Assembly (NCBI GenBank): GCA_032622095.1
Contig: CP136067.1
Span: forward strand, 79,634,705-79,698,704
Length of the DNA stretch: 64,000 nt
DNA from: Siphonodentalium dalli
Taxonomy: Eukaryota; Mollusca; Scaphopoda; Gadilida; Siphonodentaliidae
Direction: 5' to 3'
Part shown: in pieces, positions 1-11,987 of the stretch
Layout: every line of letters begins with the position of its first letter
Position numbering within the stretch: the first letter of the stretch is position 1
The notes under the pieces: generated by a model
What the model saw: the letters and a program-made list of their open reading frames with translations, nothing else
Told to the model about the DNA's origin: nothing
Databases searched by the model: none
Program-made: the position numbers and the translations under genes

Positions 1-94
1 ATCTACACATTTATCCCTTTAAATGTTCCTTTGTTTGACTGTTTGACTGTTATTTTACCATGTCATGTGCATCTTTCCAATTAAATGAAAATGA

Positions 95-356
95 TTAAAT
101 GGATTCTCCCAACTAGTTATAAAAGTATACATTGCAATAGTCTATTATTCATGTTGTAGATTGTTCCCAGAAATATAAGCAGACAACTGACATACGAACA
201 GATAATACAACTGCAGAAGGAATCCTATTCATTGGTGGGAAATGTTTAGATCAATGAGTTCAACAAAATGGCCTACATTTGTTGAACTTATTATCTGAAC
301 ATTTCCTAAGGTAACTAACTACCTGTCAAAGAGTATTTAGTAAACTAAAGGGTTAA
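95..356. repeat. TTAA MITE family T1, copy 1
   Basis: Family T1 is a TTAA-flanked element of up to about 300 bp with ends CCCTTTCTTTACT and a central GTTCAACAAA/TTTGTTGAAC inverted segment next to TTATCTGAACATTTCC. This copy runs from a decayed left end to AAAGGGTTAA. The ends and target suggest a piggyBac-type MITE. Confidence 0.7.
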
Positions 357-670
357 ACCATAATCTATATAGGTGCGTAATCTGATAAACCTTTCATGTG
401 TTGGAATAGAGCATGTTGTTATAAACTGGTTATACCACGTGATAGTAATCTATGGATCGGCCCAACCTTAGTTTGCAGAAATTTCAAATGATGGACAGTA
501 TAGAGTCCGTATTGATAATAATTGGCATTATATATATATAATCAGCATTACTTGATGATGGTGTGCATATTGCATGACAACAGTTGGTCCAATAAATAGA
601 CAATGTATGATTAACTAAGGGTTTATTCCCCCTTAAAAACAATATCATGGAGGGAGGGAGAGAGGTATAT
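357..670. other. No gene seen
   Basis: Unremarkable AT-rich sequence. Open frames here overlap the neighbouring palindrome and look accidental. Confidence 0.6.
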
Positions 671-926
671 CCAAGCCTTGAAATAGCGTGTCTGTCATTT
701 GCAGAATGAGGTCCCCAGAGGGTGAATTTAGTGACGCTACCCCGCATAGCGGGCTAGCATCACCAAATTCACCCTATGGGGACCTCATTCTGCTTACACC
801 TCAGCAGAATGAGGTTCACAGAGGGTGAATTTGGTGATGCTAGCCAGCTATGTGGGGTAGCATAACTAAATTCACCCTCTGGGAACCTCATTCTGCAAAT
901 GACAGACACACTATTTCAAGGCTTGG
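671..926. repeat. Double-palindrome element P2, copy 1
   Basis: Outer inverted repeat CCAAGCCTTGAAATAG...CTATTTCAAGGCTTGG. Each arm contains its own palindrome (GAATGAGGTCCCCAGAGGG...CCTCATTC around a GCTAGC/GGTAGC centre). Could fold as a cruciform of two hairpins. The flanking GTATAT and GTAAAT are near-direct repeats, a possible short target duplication. Confidence 0.85.
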
Positions 927-1285
927 GTAAATCACCGATGATAAGCAAGCAAGGTTTCTACTTAGGATTACCGCTGAGGGATCCCGGGTAGACATGATGT
1001 GTGTAATTAGATCCATCAACTGTGACAGTAATGTTGTATTCGTTACTCAATTTTTGCATGGCTAGCAATGTTTCGCTTCCGACAAGGAACTTTGGTCTCA
1101 ATTGTCTCGTGTCACCCATGCATTAAGGCAGTACCCAGTGGGGAGTCGATAAATCTTATCACTATACTAATACTTTTTTATGCACACTTTGTTGCAGCTG
1201 GTGTTGTTGTCTCATCGGCGGATCGAATTGACAATCGGTGTAACAATTGAAACTAATTGTACAATATAAATGGATCGACAGTTAT
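927..1285. other. No gene seen
   Basis: Non-repetitive sequence, no recognisable exon. A 60-codon plus-strand frame at 1068-1250 has no supporting feature. Confidence 0.5.
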
Positions 1286-1405
1286 TTAACCCTTTTTAAT
1301 AGATAGATTCATTTATTCGGTAATAAATGTGAACATTGGAATGGTCTATTATTCATCTGGAGGGATTTTCATGAAACATAAACCAACGTCAGGTAATACA
1401 AGTAC
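1286..1405. repeat. T1 MITE, left part only
   Basis: Starts TTAACCCTTTTT and follows the T1 consensus to GGTAATACAAGT. There a SINE-like sequence begins and the rest of the MITE is missing. Confidence 0.65.
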
Positions 1406-1420
1406 TACAAACTACAACAA

Positions 1421-1835
1421 GGGAAGTCGGTAGTCGAGAGGTAGCATACTGGTCTATCGTGTTAGCGGACCGGGGATCGCAACCTGGTCAGGGTATTCTG
1501 ACAAAAATCAGAACTCGGTCAGATACCAAGTTTGTCAGGCTGAAAAGTCTCATTCGAGATCACTGAATAATGATCCGTATCCAAAATGCCGACTTCCCCC
1601 CATTACAACACTTGTCCATGTATGTTGTCGTGGGTGCAGTACGCTATCCGATCGGGCTCGGACATAAATGGCTGACCCGTGTACACGCCTCGGTGTGTGC
1701 ACGCTAAAGAACGCTACTGGAGTCACCACAGGGTTATAAAGTTACTCGGCCATGGTAGCACCTGGACCAGTGCGTCTACAACCAGAATTGGTTCCTGCAC
1801 TGTAATATCTACAGATACAGATACAGATACAACAT
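1421..1835 (+). repeat. tRNA-derived SINE (about 410 bp)
   Basis: The head resembles a tRNA promoter: an A-box-like TAGTCGAGAGGTAGC near 1432 and a B-box-like GGGATCGCAACC near 1475. A SINE body follows, and the 3' end is a short (GATACA)n run. TACAACA before the head and after the tail may be the target duplication. The anticodon arm is not tRNA-like, so this is not a functional tRNA gene. Confidence 0.7.
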
Positions 1836-2278
1836 AACATCCAACCAAGGGACACCTCGGGCACCCACTCACATGTTTCAGTTTTTGTCATGACTGAAGG
1901 TCTGGCTGGGAACACTTTATTTTACTAACAAGACTGTGGAGTCGATCACCAGACTGTAAAGAGGAGAAGACTGGGACTATGAAGACTACAATAGTCAGTA
2001 CTTGTCAAATCACTTTAAAACAAGTAGTTCTAAACAGGGACACAGGTAGAGGGTCTTCGTTGAATGGTGGCATGGGAAATGGGGGCGTCCACTTTGAAAC
2101 TTCTAACTGCACAGCCCTGCCCTCCCCCAATAGATCATACCCCATTACCTCCCAACTGGACCAAACTAAACAAGAGGTGTGCACTCAGGTGCTAGCATAC
2201 CCCCACCGTGGCAAATTCAACCCGCATTATCCGTAAACCCAACAAAAAAGATTTTTAACTTTAAAGAAAATTTCGGAC
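1836..2278. other. No gene recognised
   Basis: A plus-strand frame at 1979-2236 (85 codons) has no recognised motif and no splice context. Confidence 0.5.
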
Positions 2279-3875
2279 TACCGTACCGGCGGGTGGATAA
2301 ATCGCATCGTTGGATAAGTCGCATTGAATTTTGAAGCTTAAAATGTTGCCTTTTGGCTCTTTCTGTTGTATACGTCGCACCTATTTCAGTGGCTTGTAAG
2401 GGAACATAAAAATGACAGATTGACCTGGATTTAGAGTTATTTAGAGCAGAGGAAGCATTTTTTTTAAATAGAATTTATCACAGACGTAAAAATGAACGAA
2501 CATTCCACCAATGCTTCCGGTATTCCCAATGTGATTCGGGGGAATTCCCAAGCAGGGGAGATAACATTGGTTCATTTTCATTAGGAGTGTGTGGGAACAT
2601 GGATTATAAAACTTATTATTTTGACTTGAATGATGTTTGGACTAACTCTGGGTGGTTGAGAGTAAAATCAATGTATTAATTAACATTTATTCATCATCAT
2701 TTCAACTTGTATAACATGTGTATAACTAAATATAAATAAAACAGAAACATTTGACTTCACTTTCACAAGTTCAGGACAGAATGCAGCTTTGCCGCGATTT
2801 GCTCGTTTGTCTCTACGCATGGCAAAAATCATATCTTTCTTTTTGCGCCAGTCCCTGATTATTTTCTCGCTAACACCAAACTCTCGTTCTGCAGGCCGAT
2901 TACCATGTTCATTTGCGAATTTTATCACTTTCAACTTGTATGACTTTCGTAACTTAGACGTTTCCTTTTGATGCCACGTTTATCCATTTTGAATTCGAAG
3001 AAAACTGATAGGCATAATGAAGCACGATGTCATTTGAATAGTTTTATTAAGGTATGAGGAAAGACACACAATATCCTATCATTTATAGGAATATAAAACT
3101 GAGACTCGGCTTACTGTTGTTTTAGGATAATGGCCTCGTTAATTTAGTTGTCGCCTAATTGTCGCGAAGCATGAATGAAAACGCTTTGGGCTAATAGTGA
3201 TGCAATGCACTCTTCAGTATTAAGTGTCAACTACTACGTGGGGATTAAATGTTATGCGTACACGGTACAGCATAAAATAATGTTTATGTAATATAAACAG
3301 GAGTACGCGGCTTCGCACATAAGCCTCATTAAAATATGAGAACACGCTGTCCAGACATGCATTTAGAGTCTTTAGGGCTTTTATTATGCTCATTCCAGGG
3401 CATTAAATAAACATTCCGATGTGACGTCATCTGCTAGAAGTTTGCAGACATCAAAGAGATCATACCGCAGTCATTGTATGTGGGTCACTCATGCACGTGT
3501 TACACAGTCAGGTCAAGGACGCCCACTGTTTGTGAATTTGCTGCTGTTTATAATTGCGGTTGAATTCTTAGATATCAATACATATAATACGATATATATG
3601 TTTTAAATGTCGGACAGGCAATAAAATAAAGACAAAGTACATATGAGGATGGGGTATTTATTTATTTTTTGTATACCGAATTGTATTATTTTATCGCGTT
3701 GCAGTTAGTTTGCGTCGGCATTTTGTCCCGTTATTTACCTGTGATCGCAGTTGATTCCTCAAAATTCGGCTGAAAATATGCCCCTCATTGACTTACCGAT
3801 CTATAAGTCGCAGGAGGATTTTAATAGGGCAAATTGGGTTAAAAAGATGCGACTTATCCACCGGCCGGTACGGTA
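2279..3875. mobile_element. pogo/Tigger-like element, family A (1.6 kb)
   Basis: Terminal inverted repeats of about 30 bp start TACCGTACCGGC at the left and (reverse complement) TTACCGTACCGGC at the right, both running into GGTGGATAA.TCGCATC. TA lies at both ends, the expected target for the Tc1/mariner superfamily. Inside is a transposase fragment on the minus strand (2755-2987). Blocks at 2515-2640 and 3070-3610 are clearly related to the interior of the element at 56049-57489, which has different terminal repeats and lacks the transposase fragment. Confidence 0.7.
2755..2987 (-). pseudogene. pogo/CENP-B-type transposase N-terminus (HTH), truncated and frameshifted
   Basis: The minus-strand ATG at 2987 opens with MDKRGIKRKRLS. 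After a frameshift near 2950 the frame continues as KLKVIKFANEHGNRPAEREF and GVSEKIIRDWRKKKD. This is the helix-turn-helix DNA-binding region typical of pogo/Tigger and CENP-B-like transposases: a K.KVI.FA..HGNR.A.REFGVSEK..R.WRK pattern from family knowledge. The reading ends around AAFCPELVKV, and no DDE catalytic domain follows. It lies inside a TA-flanked element with matching inverted repeats, so it is an internally deleted, non-autonomous copy. Function as a host DNA-binding protein is unlikely because of the frameshift. Confidence 0.75.
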
Positions 3876-4330
3876 ATTATATCGATATGGTGTCACAAGA
3901 AGCTTGTACAGAAAAAATTATTCAAATTGGTTCATATTTGTTAAAAGTTATTAAGTCAGACAGAATTTTCTAAGTCAAAATAAGTCGAAAATGAAGTGTA
4001 ATATTACGAAAAACAGTTTGAGCCAATCCCTAGCCGCATCATGTAGAGAGGGTATTATGAGAAGCATGTATACCAAAAATTATTGAAATCGGTTCATATT
4101 TGTTAAAGTTATTAAGTCGGACAGAATTTTCTAAGTCAAAATAAGTCGAAAATGAGGCGTAACTTGAAAAAAAAAAGTCGGACCGAACCGCAATTAGCAC
4201 CATGCGGAGATTGCATACAAAAACTTATTGAAATCGGTTCATAGTTGTTCGAGTTATGAGGTCGGACGGACGGACAGACGGACACACGTGCATGTTTTTG
4301 CTCAAAAAGTGGATACTGGGCTTACTCAGG
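3876..4330 (+). repeat. Degenerate tandem repeat with GGAC-rich tail
   Basis: Three copies of a unit of roughly 150 bp with TGAAATCGGTTCATA and CTAAGTCAAAATAAGTCG, followed by GGACGGACGGACAGACGGAC. Same architecture as the other tandem-core repeats in the window. Confidence 0.7.
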
Positions 4331-5851
4331 AGGACCCCCCCCCCCATGTGCAAACATTCACTTAGCCTTCAGGTGGCGACCTACCATAATATTATATACA
4401 AATACAATGTTTTGTATTTGATGAGTTCACAAGTTAATTTAGTTACACTAATGCTTATTAATCAAGCTAATTCTTACAAAAACACAAAAGTTAGGTGCAG
4501 GTGAAAATACATCACTCTTCTTCATTGTCAAAGGATCCTACAAAAATACCAAGTCATTACTCCACATCCCATTGGATTTACTCTGATAGAGGTGTGAGCA
4601 ATAAGTGACACATCCTTTGATTTTATTGATTTGATACCTCTTTGATTGATCCAACAACTAAGAATAGAATAAGATGTGTATAATTCACAACAATATTAAC
4701 ACAAGTGTATACTATTATACATCTTTATTTTTTAAGAAACACAACTGGAAAAAATAATATAAGCTCAGATATGCTTGAGTGTCTTCTCTTATTCTACAGG
4801 ATAGAAAGATGTGATTGTATTCACCTTCCAAATGCTCAAAAGTGGGGGTGAGCTTATCTATGAGGATCACCCCATGTTTTATTTAGGGTAAAAAACCCAG
4901 ACTTGGATTATCTTCGAGGAACACAAATCAGTGACTAACTAGACAGGCTGTAAATGTGTGCCATTAAAGGCAGTTTGTACTCTGCTGATTTTAATGTCAT
5001 GATGTAATAACAAGAATCAAAGCAGTCTCACAGTAGCACTGCTCGACTGGGAGGGGAATCTAGAGTAGTTTTTTTTCAAAACCACAAGGCGATATGGACT
5101 CCAAAATACACCAAATAATATTTGCTTTTGAATTTTTCCAGGCATCGAAATAGGTTGATAAATATCTTAGATACCTTTATGCGAACATTATATCAAAACG
5201 AAGCACTGAAGTCATAAGATCTACAACTTCGAACACAATAATCAGGCCAGAGCCATTGTTGCACCATTTGCATTCACTGACTAGAAAAAGTATATTGCAT
5301 TATCTTATCTTGAAACTATTTTAACTTGATGCACTGTTTTCTCTTCATTTTAATCATCAAAATTATGTAGTATCATAAACATTTCAGAGCGATGACAGTT
5401 TTTAAAATTTAACTGGCACAAACAAAACAATTTCTTATTTACCCCAAAAAATAAGAAACAAAGCACTATTTATTCAGAGGTACATATCAGAATGAGCCAT
5501 GTTCATTCTTCAACAATGAGACTGAAAGCTCTCAAAAAATAAAGCATTAGCATTAGTATATTTCCTTCTCTGCCCTTCCTTTCCTTTTGGTTTATATCTA
5601 TCTCTTCCTATTTCTCTGTTTTTGATCTTCATGTAGCCATTAAACCGTCCCTTTTCTTTTCTTTTCTATATAGGAAAAGTGAGACTCTTGTTTTCTGTCT
5701 GAGGCAGTATCTGAGGCAATAATTCCTCTCACTTCAATAAGTTTATAGAAAGCAAATCCATATATTAGTATTTCATGTTTTGTCGACCTGTTTTGATCCT
5801 CAGAATGAGGTAAAATCACTAAGTTCTGATGCCTGAAAATTAAGAGTTGCT
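4331..5851. other. No gene seen
   Basis: 1.5 kb of low-complexity AT-rich sequence with a short C run near 4,337. No motif or exon recognised on either strand. Confidence 0.5.
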
Positions 5852-6048
5852 TTAACCCTATCTTTACTAGATGGATTCTCATATTCAGTTACAAAAGTAA
5901 ACATTGAAATGGGCTAATATTAATCTGGAGGGATGTTCAAGAAATATAATCAGACGTCAGGCAGACAACTAGATAATACAATGGCAGAAGCGAAATACTC
6001 GTTGGACGGGACTACTCATAAATGAGTATTTAGCAAAGAAAGGGTTAA
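5852..6048. repeat. T1 MITE, internally deleted copy
   Basis: TTAA at both ends, left CCCTATCTTTACT, right AGCAAAGAAAGGG. The central inverted segment is missing. Confidence 0.8.
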
Positions 6049-6293
6049 ACCAACTGTGGCCACCATGAGAGGTAATCAATTCAGACCACTCTGGCGGAGA
6101 TCCTTTCTACACCCAGAATACCAACGTCAGACAAGAGAGTACTAAGATGATTGCACGATTTCATTTCTTCTTATCTGATTGCATTAACAGTCTGTCTTTG
6201 CTTCAAGTTTAATATAATTCCAACAAAGATCGATTTGAAGCACCACTTTAAATGCATTTGATGACCCAACGAGTGTCCTTAGTGTTGTGAATG

Positions 6294-6550
6294 CCAAGCC
6301 TTGAAATAGGGTGTCTGTCATTTGCAGAATGAGGTCCCCAGAGGGTGAATTTAGTGATGCTACCCTGCATAGCAGGCTAGCATCACCAAATTCACCCTCT
6401 GGGGACCTAATTCTGCTGAGGTGTAAGCAGAATGAGGTCCCCAGAGGGTGAATTTGGTGATTGTAGCCCGCTATGCAGGGTAGCATCACTAAATTCACCC
6501 TCTGGGGACCTCATTCTGCAAATGACAAGACACACTATTTCAAGGCTTGG
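6294..6550. repeat. Double-palindrome element P2, copy 2
   Basis: Same size and nested structure as the copy at 671-926, with CCAAGCC...GGCTTGG ends. GTGAATG occurs on both sides and may be the target duplication. Confidence 0.85.
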
Positions 6551-6764
6551 TGAATGGCAAGAAATGCTTTCATGTCAAGTGGATGCAACAGTGGATGGCA
6601 GATTATGGTTCTGCGCAGTGACTGTTTCTGCGTGAAAAGGTGTTAGACTAGCATCTACATCTACTTGATACTCCATTGCCATCACTGACCTGAGGATTAT
6701 GTGGATTGGTTAGTATCTCTATAGGAAAATAAAGATAGCTCTCGTCACCCTGTACTTCAATGTT

Positions 6765-7256
6765 GTCTCAATGCTTATAATCTCATTCTTAAATGAAAGT
6801 TTCGATAACAATGTAGCTCAACATGGAGAGGTGATACTGGCATACCAGTCTCTTAGAAAAGCCCACAAAAATCCTATCTCGGAATTAGGTCTCTAGAACT
6901 CTCTATTAAAATTAGGTTATGTGTTGAAGGGATTCCCTCCATTTCAATGGAGAGTGGCACAGACTCGCACGATTTCATTGGTTTATGTCAAAGCAGATCA
7001 CGTCAACAAGTGTTGGCTGAAGGGTGTGCCAATGAACTTAAATATGAAATCCAAGATGGCTGCTAGCAGATTAAATGAATTTCGGAAAAAATCAATAGCT
7101 CCTATCTGTATATTACCCCGAAGATCCATATGAAGTTTGGTGATGATCAGATGAGAGATGTAGCGCTGAAGAAAATAGTTGACAGATTCACGCACGGATT
7201 ACGGATGCAAACCCATTGCAATAGCTCAAACTTGACTCTGTCAAGTTGAGCTAATA
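6765..7256 (+). repeat. Tandem-core (Helentron/pearl-like) element, short copy
   Basis: The head contains TGTAGCTCAACATGG, one core unit carries AATCCAAGATGGCTGC, and the tail forms a hairpin (AGCTCAAACTTGAC...GTCAAGTTGAGCTAA). This head-core-hairpin order matches the longer copies at 48,190 and 53,530. Confidence 0.65.
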
Positions 7257-7477
7257 AGGTAATCTTGACCACACAACCCATTCTATTGGCAACTAAATCA
7301 CGTATTAAGGATTGTTTCCCCATAACCCTACCTGATTTCCGGCAAGTAATTTCCAGGGCTTACCAAAATTGAAATATACTGCCAAAAGACTTGATTTATT
7401 GATTCTTTTCTAGATGGGCTCTTTGCCCACACACATTCCCTCAGTAATACTTTAGAGTCACACCCACAGTTTTGAGG

Positions 7478-7640
7478 GGGTGGGAGATGGCTCAATTGGT
7501 AAGGTTCATCAAATTATTATTAGCAATGACAGAGCTGGTTCTAATCCCATGAAGCGCAGATTTATGATCAAAGCAAAATGGGTAGGTAAGATTGTCAGTT
7601 GCTTTCCGGGAGTCGCTGGTTTCTAATTAACTAAATTCTA
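7478..7640 (+). repeat. tRNA-derived SINE fragment
   Basis: A-box-like TGGCTCAATTGGTAAGG near 7,490 and B-box-like GGTTCTAATCCC near 7,540, about 50 bases apart, followed by a non-tRNA body. Confidence 0.6.
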
Positions 7641-7642
7641 AA

Positions 7643-7780
7643 TTAACCCTTTCTTTGCTAAATAGATTCCCCATTGGTGGGAAACATTCAGATAATAAAT
7701 TAAACAATTGTCGAACTTATTATCTGAACATTTCCAATGGGAACGACTCATCAATTAGTCTTTAGTACAGAAAGGGTTAA
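7643..7780. repeat. T1 MITE, short copy
   Basis: TTAACCCTTTCTTTGCT at left, ACAGAAAGGGTTAA at right, with the central inverted GAACTTATTATCTGAAC segment. Confidence 0.8.
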
Positions 7781-7929
7781 CGGTCAAATAAATATTTAAA
7801 ATTGCTGTAACCAAAACAACCAAGCTACAACAGAATGGTCACTGGATATGAGAAAGTGTGGATACTCATTATTTTCAGAAAACACATTATTATCAAATCA
7901 GCTACAAGAAAAGCTTGAAAGCACTAAAG

Positions 7930-8120
7930 CAGTAATGCCCGAAGTATATGACCCTTTAACAACAGCAGAATTATGGACAAAATTTCAGGATTTAGTCGGA
8001 AATATGGCTTGTTGCCATTCATCAGAAAGCTCTCACCGAAAGCCGTATTTCCGACTAAATCCTGAAAAATTTCCCATAATTCTGCTGTGGTTTAGGGGTC
8101 GATAATTCAGGACATTACTG
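7930..8120. repeat. Palindromic MITE P1, copy 1
   Basis: Family P1 is almost wholly palindromic: CAGTAATGCCC, TAATCGACTCCTTAACCA, CAGAATTATGGGTAA, TTCAGGATTTAGTCGGAAAT, then the inverse. This copy is full length but diverged. Its arms gave rise to a spurious 85-codon frame. Confidence 0.85.
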
Positions 8121-8887
8121 TAAATGTGTTTCAATCAACTTTGCTGGAGCAACTAACAATAATCATCTTCTTTACTATATAGAACTGCCTTACTGAAATG
8201 TCACCAGGGAAAGATCTCATCTCAGAGATGGATATTATTCCATTTCTTCTCGTGATGCTATAAATATTGCCTTGATTTGTTGTTTTCTACCTTTGTTGCC
8301 ATGGAATCAAATTATCACTAATTATCAATGATTCTCAATGTCAGTATGTGTCTCACCATGGTCCTTTCTATGCATGGATCACAGTCTGAGAGAGCCTCAG
8401 CTCAGGTCATATGCTCTGCAGTATAATCAGGAGCATCATAAGCAGTAGGGGGGGGAATTCTCAGAGGGACTCTTTTCCAAATACCAACTGAGGCTACGCA
8501 ATTTGGAATTCAGCTAATTACACTGTTGTGGTTACTTCAAAGAAATTGTTTATTGTTTGTGGCAATTTTAGCTCTTTAGCTTCATTTTAATAGTATAAAA
8601 CAAAAATTGGCACTTTATCTAATATCCATGTTTTTGGTGCCAGAGCTATAACAGTAAAATCCTGATTATTTTTTCAATCTGAATGTCTATAAAATGACAT
8701 CGTAAGTATACAAATATGGAGTTTTTAAGACAACACCAATCTCGTAGTCCTAACTTTTATCATAAACCATAGATGAAGTCAAATTTTCAGGTTTATCCAG
8801 TCTTATTTTTATTCTGGGTGACTACTTATAAAAATTATATTATTATAAAAATGCAGAATAGCGGGGCCATTTCCAATATACACTCAC
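8121..8887. other. RIC8 intron downstream of exon; no gene seen
   Basis: In minus orientation this is intronic sequence following the donor at 8887. No further RIC8 exon was recognised. Confidence 0.5.
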
Positions 8888-9107
8888 CACTAAAATCACT
8901 CTGTTGAACAGTGACAAATTCTCCTTCCTCATTGGCGTAATACTCCAAACCAGCAAGCCGTATCATCATGCTTAAAAGGCCATCTGTCGTCATGATCTCA
9001 AGGTTTTCTTTGTCTCGACTGAGGATTCGCAGAGCTTGCAGACATAGAGTGCTGATTCTTACTGACGGTTGATGCATCAACCGCAGCAGCACAGCTTCAA
9101 CCCATTT
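8888..9107 (-). CDS. RIC8: RIC8/synembryn-like internal coding exon
   Basis: Internal exon of a probable RIC8 (synembryn) protein, a cytosolic chaperone and guanine-nucleotide exchange factor for G-protein alpha subunits that folds as an armadillo-like repeat solenoid. On the minus strand a pyrimidine-rich acceptor (TTTTCTTTCACAG) precedes the exon and a consensus donor (GTGAGTG) follows it. The exon is 220 bp: 73 codons plus one base, starting in phase 0 and leaving phase 1. The translation begins KWVEAVLLRLMHQ and contains CLQALRILSRDKENL followed by a leucine-rich helix and an acidic stretch. The CL..LRILSRDK motif and the helices around it are characteristic of the N-terminus of animal RIC8A/RIC8B, as I recall the family. 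The open frame runs past both splice sites only by chance. It joins in frame to the exon at 24948-24995. The next exon (the CLCN-containing helix of the family) was not found to the left. Confidence 0.75.
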
Positions 9108-9141
9108 CTGTGAAAGAAAAATGCAGTTGATAAATTGCATA

Positions 9142-9315
9142 TGTAGTGGCGCAGTGGTCCAGTGGTTATCATGCTTGACTTGTAACATCATGGCTAGAAT
9201 GAAACTCCATGTGTTGTTGGTAGGCTTCGGCAAGCTCTTTAATATGGTACCTGACACTTGTCATAGGAAACATTCCGCTATAACCAAGTACCTGGTTGGA
9301 CACACTGACAAAAAG
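9142..9315 (+). repeat. tRNA-derived SINE-like sequence
   Basis: The head GCGCAGTGGTCCAGTGGTTA resembles an A box, and AATGAAACTCC is a weak B box. The body ends near a CAAAAAGATAA tail. It lies 35 bp from the RIC8 exon acceptor, inside the intron. Confidence 0.5.
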
Positions 9316-9324
9316 ATAATCCAA

Positions 9325-9454
9325 TTGCAGATGGATTTGTATTAATCAGTGGGAAATGTTCAGAAAATAAATTCAACAAATGATCTGATGATCTTTAATA
9401 TTATCTGAACATTTCCTAATGATCTACTCAAGTATTTAGTAAAGAAAATGTTAA
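9325..9454. repeat. T1 MITE, right part
   Basis: GTGGGAAATGTTCAG to AAAGAAAATGTTAA; the left end is missing and replaced by the SINE-like sequence. Confidence 0.6.
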
Positions 9455-9937
9455 ACACATTGAAACTATCCGTTAATATTATTGAGTTACAGACATACAT
9501 GTATAGAAAACATGTGATTCCTTATTTAACCTTCCTAATTCAGCCCTCTGTTCAAGAAATGTTATTTTATTTCGCACTTTGAAGAAAAGTTAAGTTCATT
9601 TTATTCTTTAATTTTTCATCCATTCTATTAGTATTTGTTTACAGACATTCTTCACGAGATAAACAAAGTGACTCTGCCTACATACTCGCTGGAGCTTTAT
9701 AGGGTAGGGAAAAACCAAACGAACATCGATAAACATAAAGTTAAACTAAAAGTATTAGACAGTATTCAACCTAGGGGAATTATCTGATGTATATGATAAG
9801 CATCAGGCAGACAATGATCCTCAGGATTGATGTTGACTGTATAAGCATAAACGCATTGATGTGGAGTTACCGTATTATCATTATGATTTGCGTATTATCA
9901 TTATGATTTGCGCCAAACTTTACTAGACATACAACTA

Positions 9938-10151
9938 CAGTAATACCCTTAATAATCGACTCCTTAACCACAGCAGAATTATGGGTAATTTTTCAGGATT
10001 TAGGCGGAAATAAGGCTTGTTACCATTCATTGGAAAGCTCTCACTGAGAGCTATCCGATGAATGGCAACAAGCCATATTTCCGATTAAATCCTGAAAAAT
10101 TACCCATAATTCTGCTGTGGTTAAGGACGTCAATTATTTTGGGCATTACTG
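9938..10151. repeat. Palindromic MITE P1, copy 2 (full length)
   Basis: CAGTAATACCC...GGGCATTACTG, with arms of about 100 bp that pair almost throughout; flanked by TA. Confidence 0.9.
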
Positions 10152-11473
10152 TACAACCAGTTTGTTTAGGCCCCCTACCAGCTTGAGGGGGAGGCCATAA
10201 GACTGACTTCAATACACATACGTGGCTGGAAAACAAATCAAAGTGAGTGATTGCCGAGTAGAAATATGAATGCCCAAAAAAAGGACAAAAGGTGAAGGGT
10301 AAATTACTACGTAATGGTCTTCATATGACAAGACTTAAAAATTACTATCTTCTCTTTGGCAGAAAATCCTATTAATCACAATAAAAGTGCACACTTCAAT
10401 ACATTTCCCATAAAGACAGACATACAGAATGGGGTTCTACATCAATCATCGAACGTTCAATACTCCGATGGGATGTCATTATGTAAAGTTTGGTTAATAG
10501 CCTGTGCCCTCATCCTAAACCAGAGAAGATCGTGTTTTTTATCTTTGTCAAATGTAGATATTATTATCTCCAATAAACTATGGGTAACAAACTGTTGGAA
10601 TACTCGTTATTTCATTTTCTGCGACCGTCATACACCACATTAATATTTCTCATGACCACCACCCCCCCAATTCATTTTTGTGTGTGCCGTGCACCGTGTT
10701 AATTCTTTATCCAAAAACACTTAAGACACATATGCTGCATAAAGTCACAAACAGAGACATTGTATGCAATCATGAGGGCAATGTTATTTCTATAAATGTT
10801 TTATCCTATACATGTATTATAAATCATATTTTCCCTGTTGGCATCCTAAAAAGGTCACAGATAAGCAACAAATTGGATCATAACATTTGGACAACTGAGA
10901 TATTTTTCTGTCAACTTCTATTTATTTTATCGGTCACGTGACAATGAATAATATTTATAAACCTTATATGTTTTATGTCAAGTAAAGACTTAATACATTT
11001 TAATCAATTATCTTTAATATTTATTATATATAGATTTTAGATTTTTAGCAGCGATGAGATTAACTTGGTACAAACTTCGAGAACAAACTAGAAATTTTGA
11101 AACATTTTCAATCAACAAGTTTTCAATTGATAAACACCATATCTACACCATCAGGGATATCTTTATTTTCAAGTGAACTACCATACACACAAAAAAATAT
11201 TTCAATTAATAAATTGTTTACAGTTTATTCAACATACGAAGTTGGTCACTGACCGCATTTGCGATTGCATCATCAATGCAGTGTCACACCACATCAGAAA
11301 TAAACAAACTTTCTGGTGTGGTTATACTGTTGGTTGATCTTTTGGTCAACCTCGTTAAGGAGGGTCAATTAATTAGAGCATAGCTGTAGGTGTTACAAAC
11401 ACAATGGCATAGACAATTATGGTACAAATGAGTTGTTCGCTACATTCAAGAATTTTTCTTTATTGTTTACTTC
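10152..11473. other. RIC8 intron; no gene seen
   Basis: No recognisable repeat or exon except a small hairpin at about 11,281-11,330 (CACACCACA...TGTGGT). Plus-strand frames at 10356-10643 and 10678-10941 show no motif. Confidence 0.5.
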
Positions 11474-11606
11474 CAGTCTACCATCATGGCATTATCTCAC
11501 TGAGAGCTTTCCGATGAATGGCAACAAGCTATATTTCCGACTAAATCCTGAAATATTACCCATAATTCTGCTGTGGTTAAAGAGTCGATTATTTAGGGCA
11601 TTACTG
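11474..11606. repeat. P1 MITE, deletion derivative
   Basis: The right half of P1 preceded by TCTACCATCATGGCATTATC, which is the inverse of a segment in the copy at 40488-40639. The two copies therefore share a subfamily-specific left arm. Confidence 0.75.
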
Positions 11607-11987
11607 TAATGTAATGTGATTTTATCCATAGTTATCACGCAGTCCCACCAAAGTTGATTTTATCCTGAATGCAAGTCTCAGACATGCTGATAAAAGATTC
11701 CCAGATCTGGCAGAAACTCCTATTAATTCACATACAGTGCCAACATTATTTAAATGCAGTATCGAATGAGAACATTTCCCCCGCCATAATTACATCAAAC
11801 TCTTTAATGGAACATGAATAAGTTGAATGAGGCAGTAACTATTAACAAGTTATTAACAATATCAATACTGGGCATGAATCAGGCACAAGCCTAGAGATTT
11901 TAAATTGGGAGAAATCACTTCTCACTATTTGAATATTATGGAAAGTGGATTGTTATCAGGGATAGCTGAAGTTCAATTTACACCCCA

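Noticed and set aside
6184-6498. 104-residue protein on the minus strand
   Set aside because: Reads through the P2 double palindrome, giving an internally repeated peptide; no gene support.
7478-7560. Functional tRNA gene
   Set aside because: A- and B-box-like motifs are present but no cloverleaf can be completed; a SINE head is more likely.
7848-8105. 85-residue protein
   Set aside because: The frame runs through both arms of a P1 hairpin MITE.
8835-9257. Taking the whole 140-residue minus-strand frame as one protein
   Set aside because: Only 8888-9107 is flanked by splice sites and resembles RIC8; the extensions are intron, one of them partly SINE.
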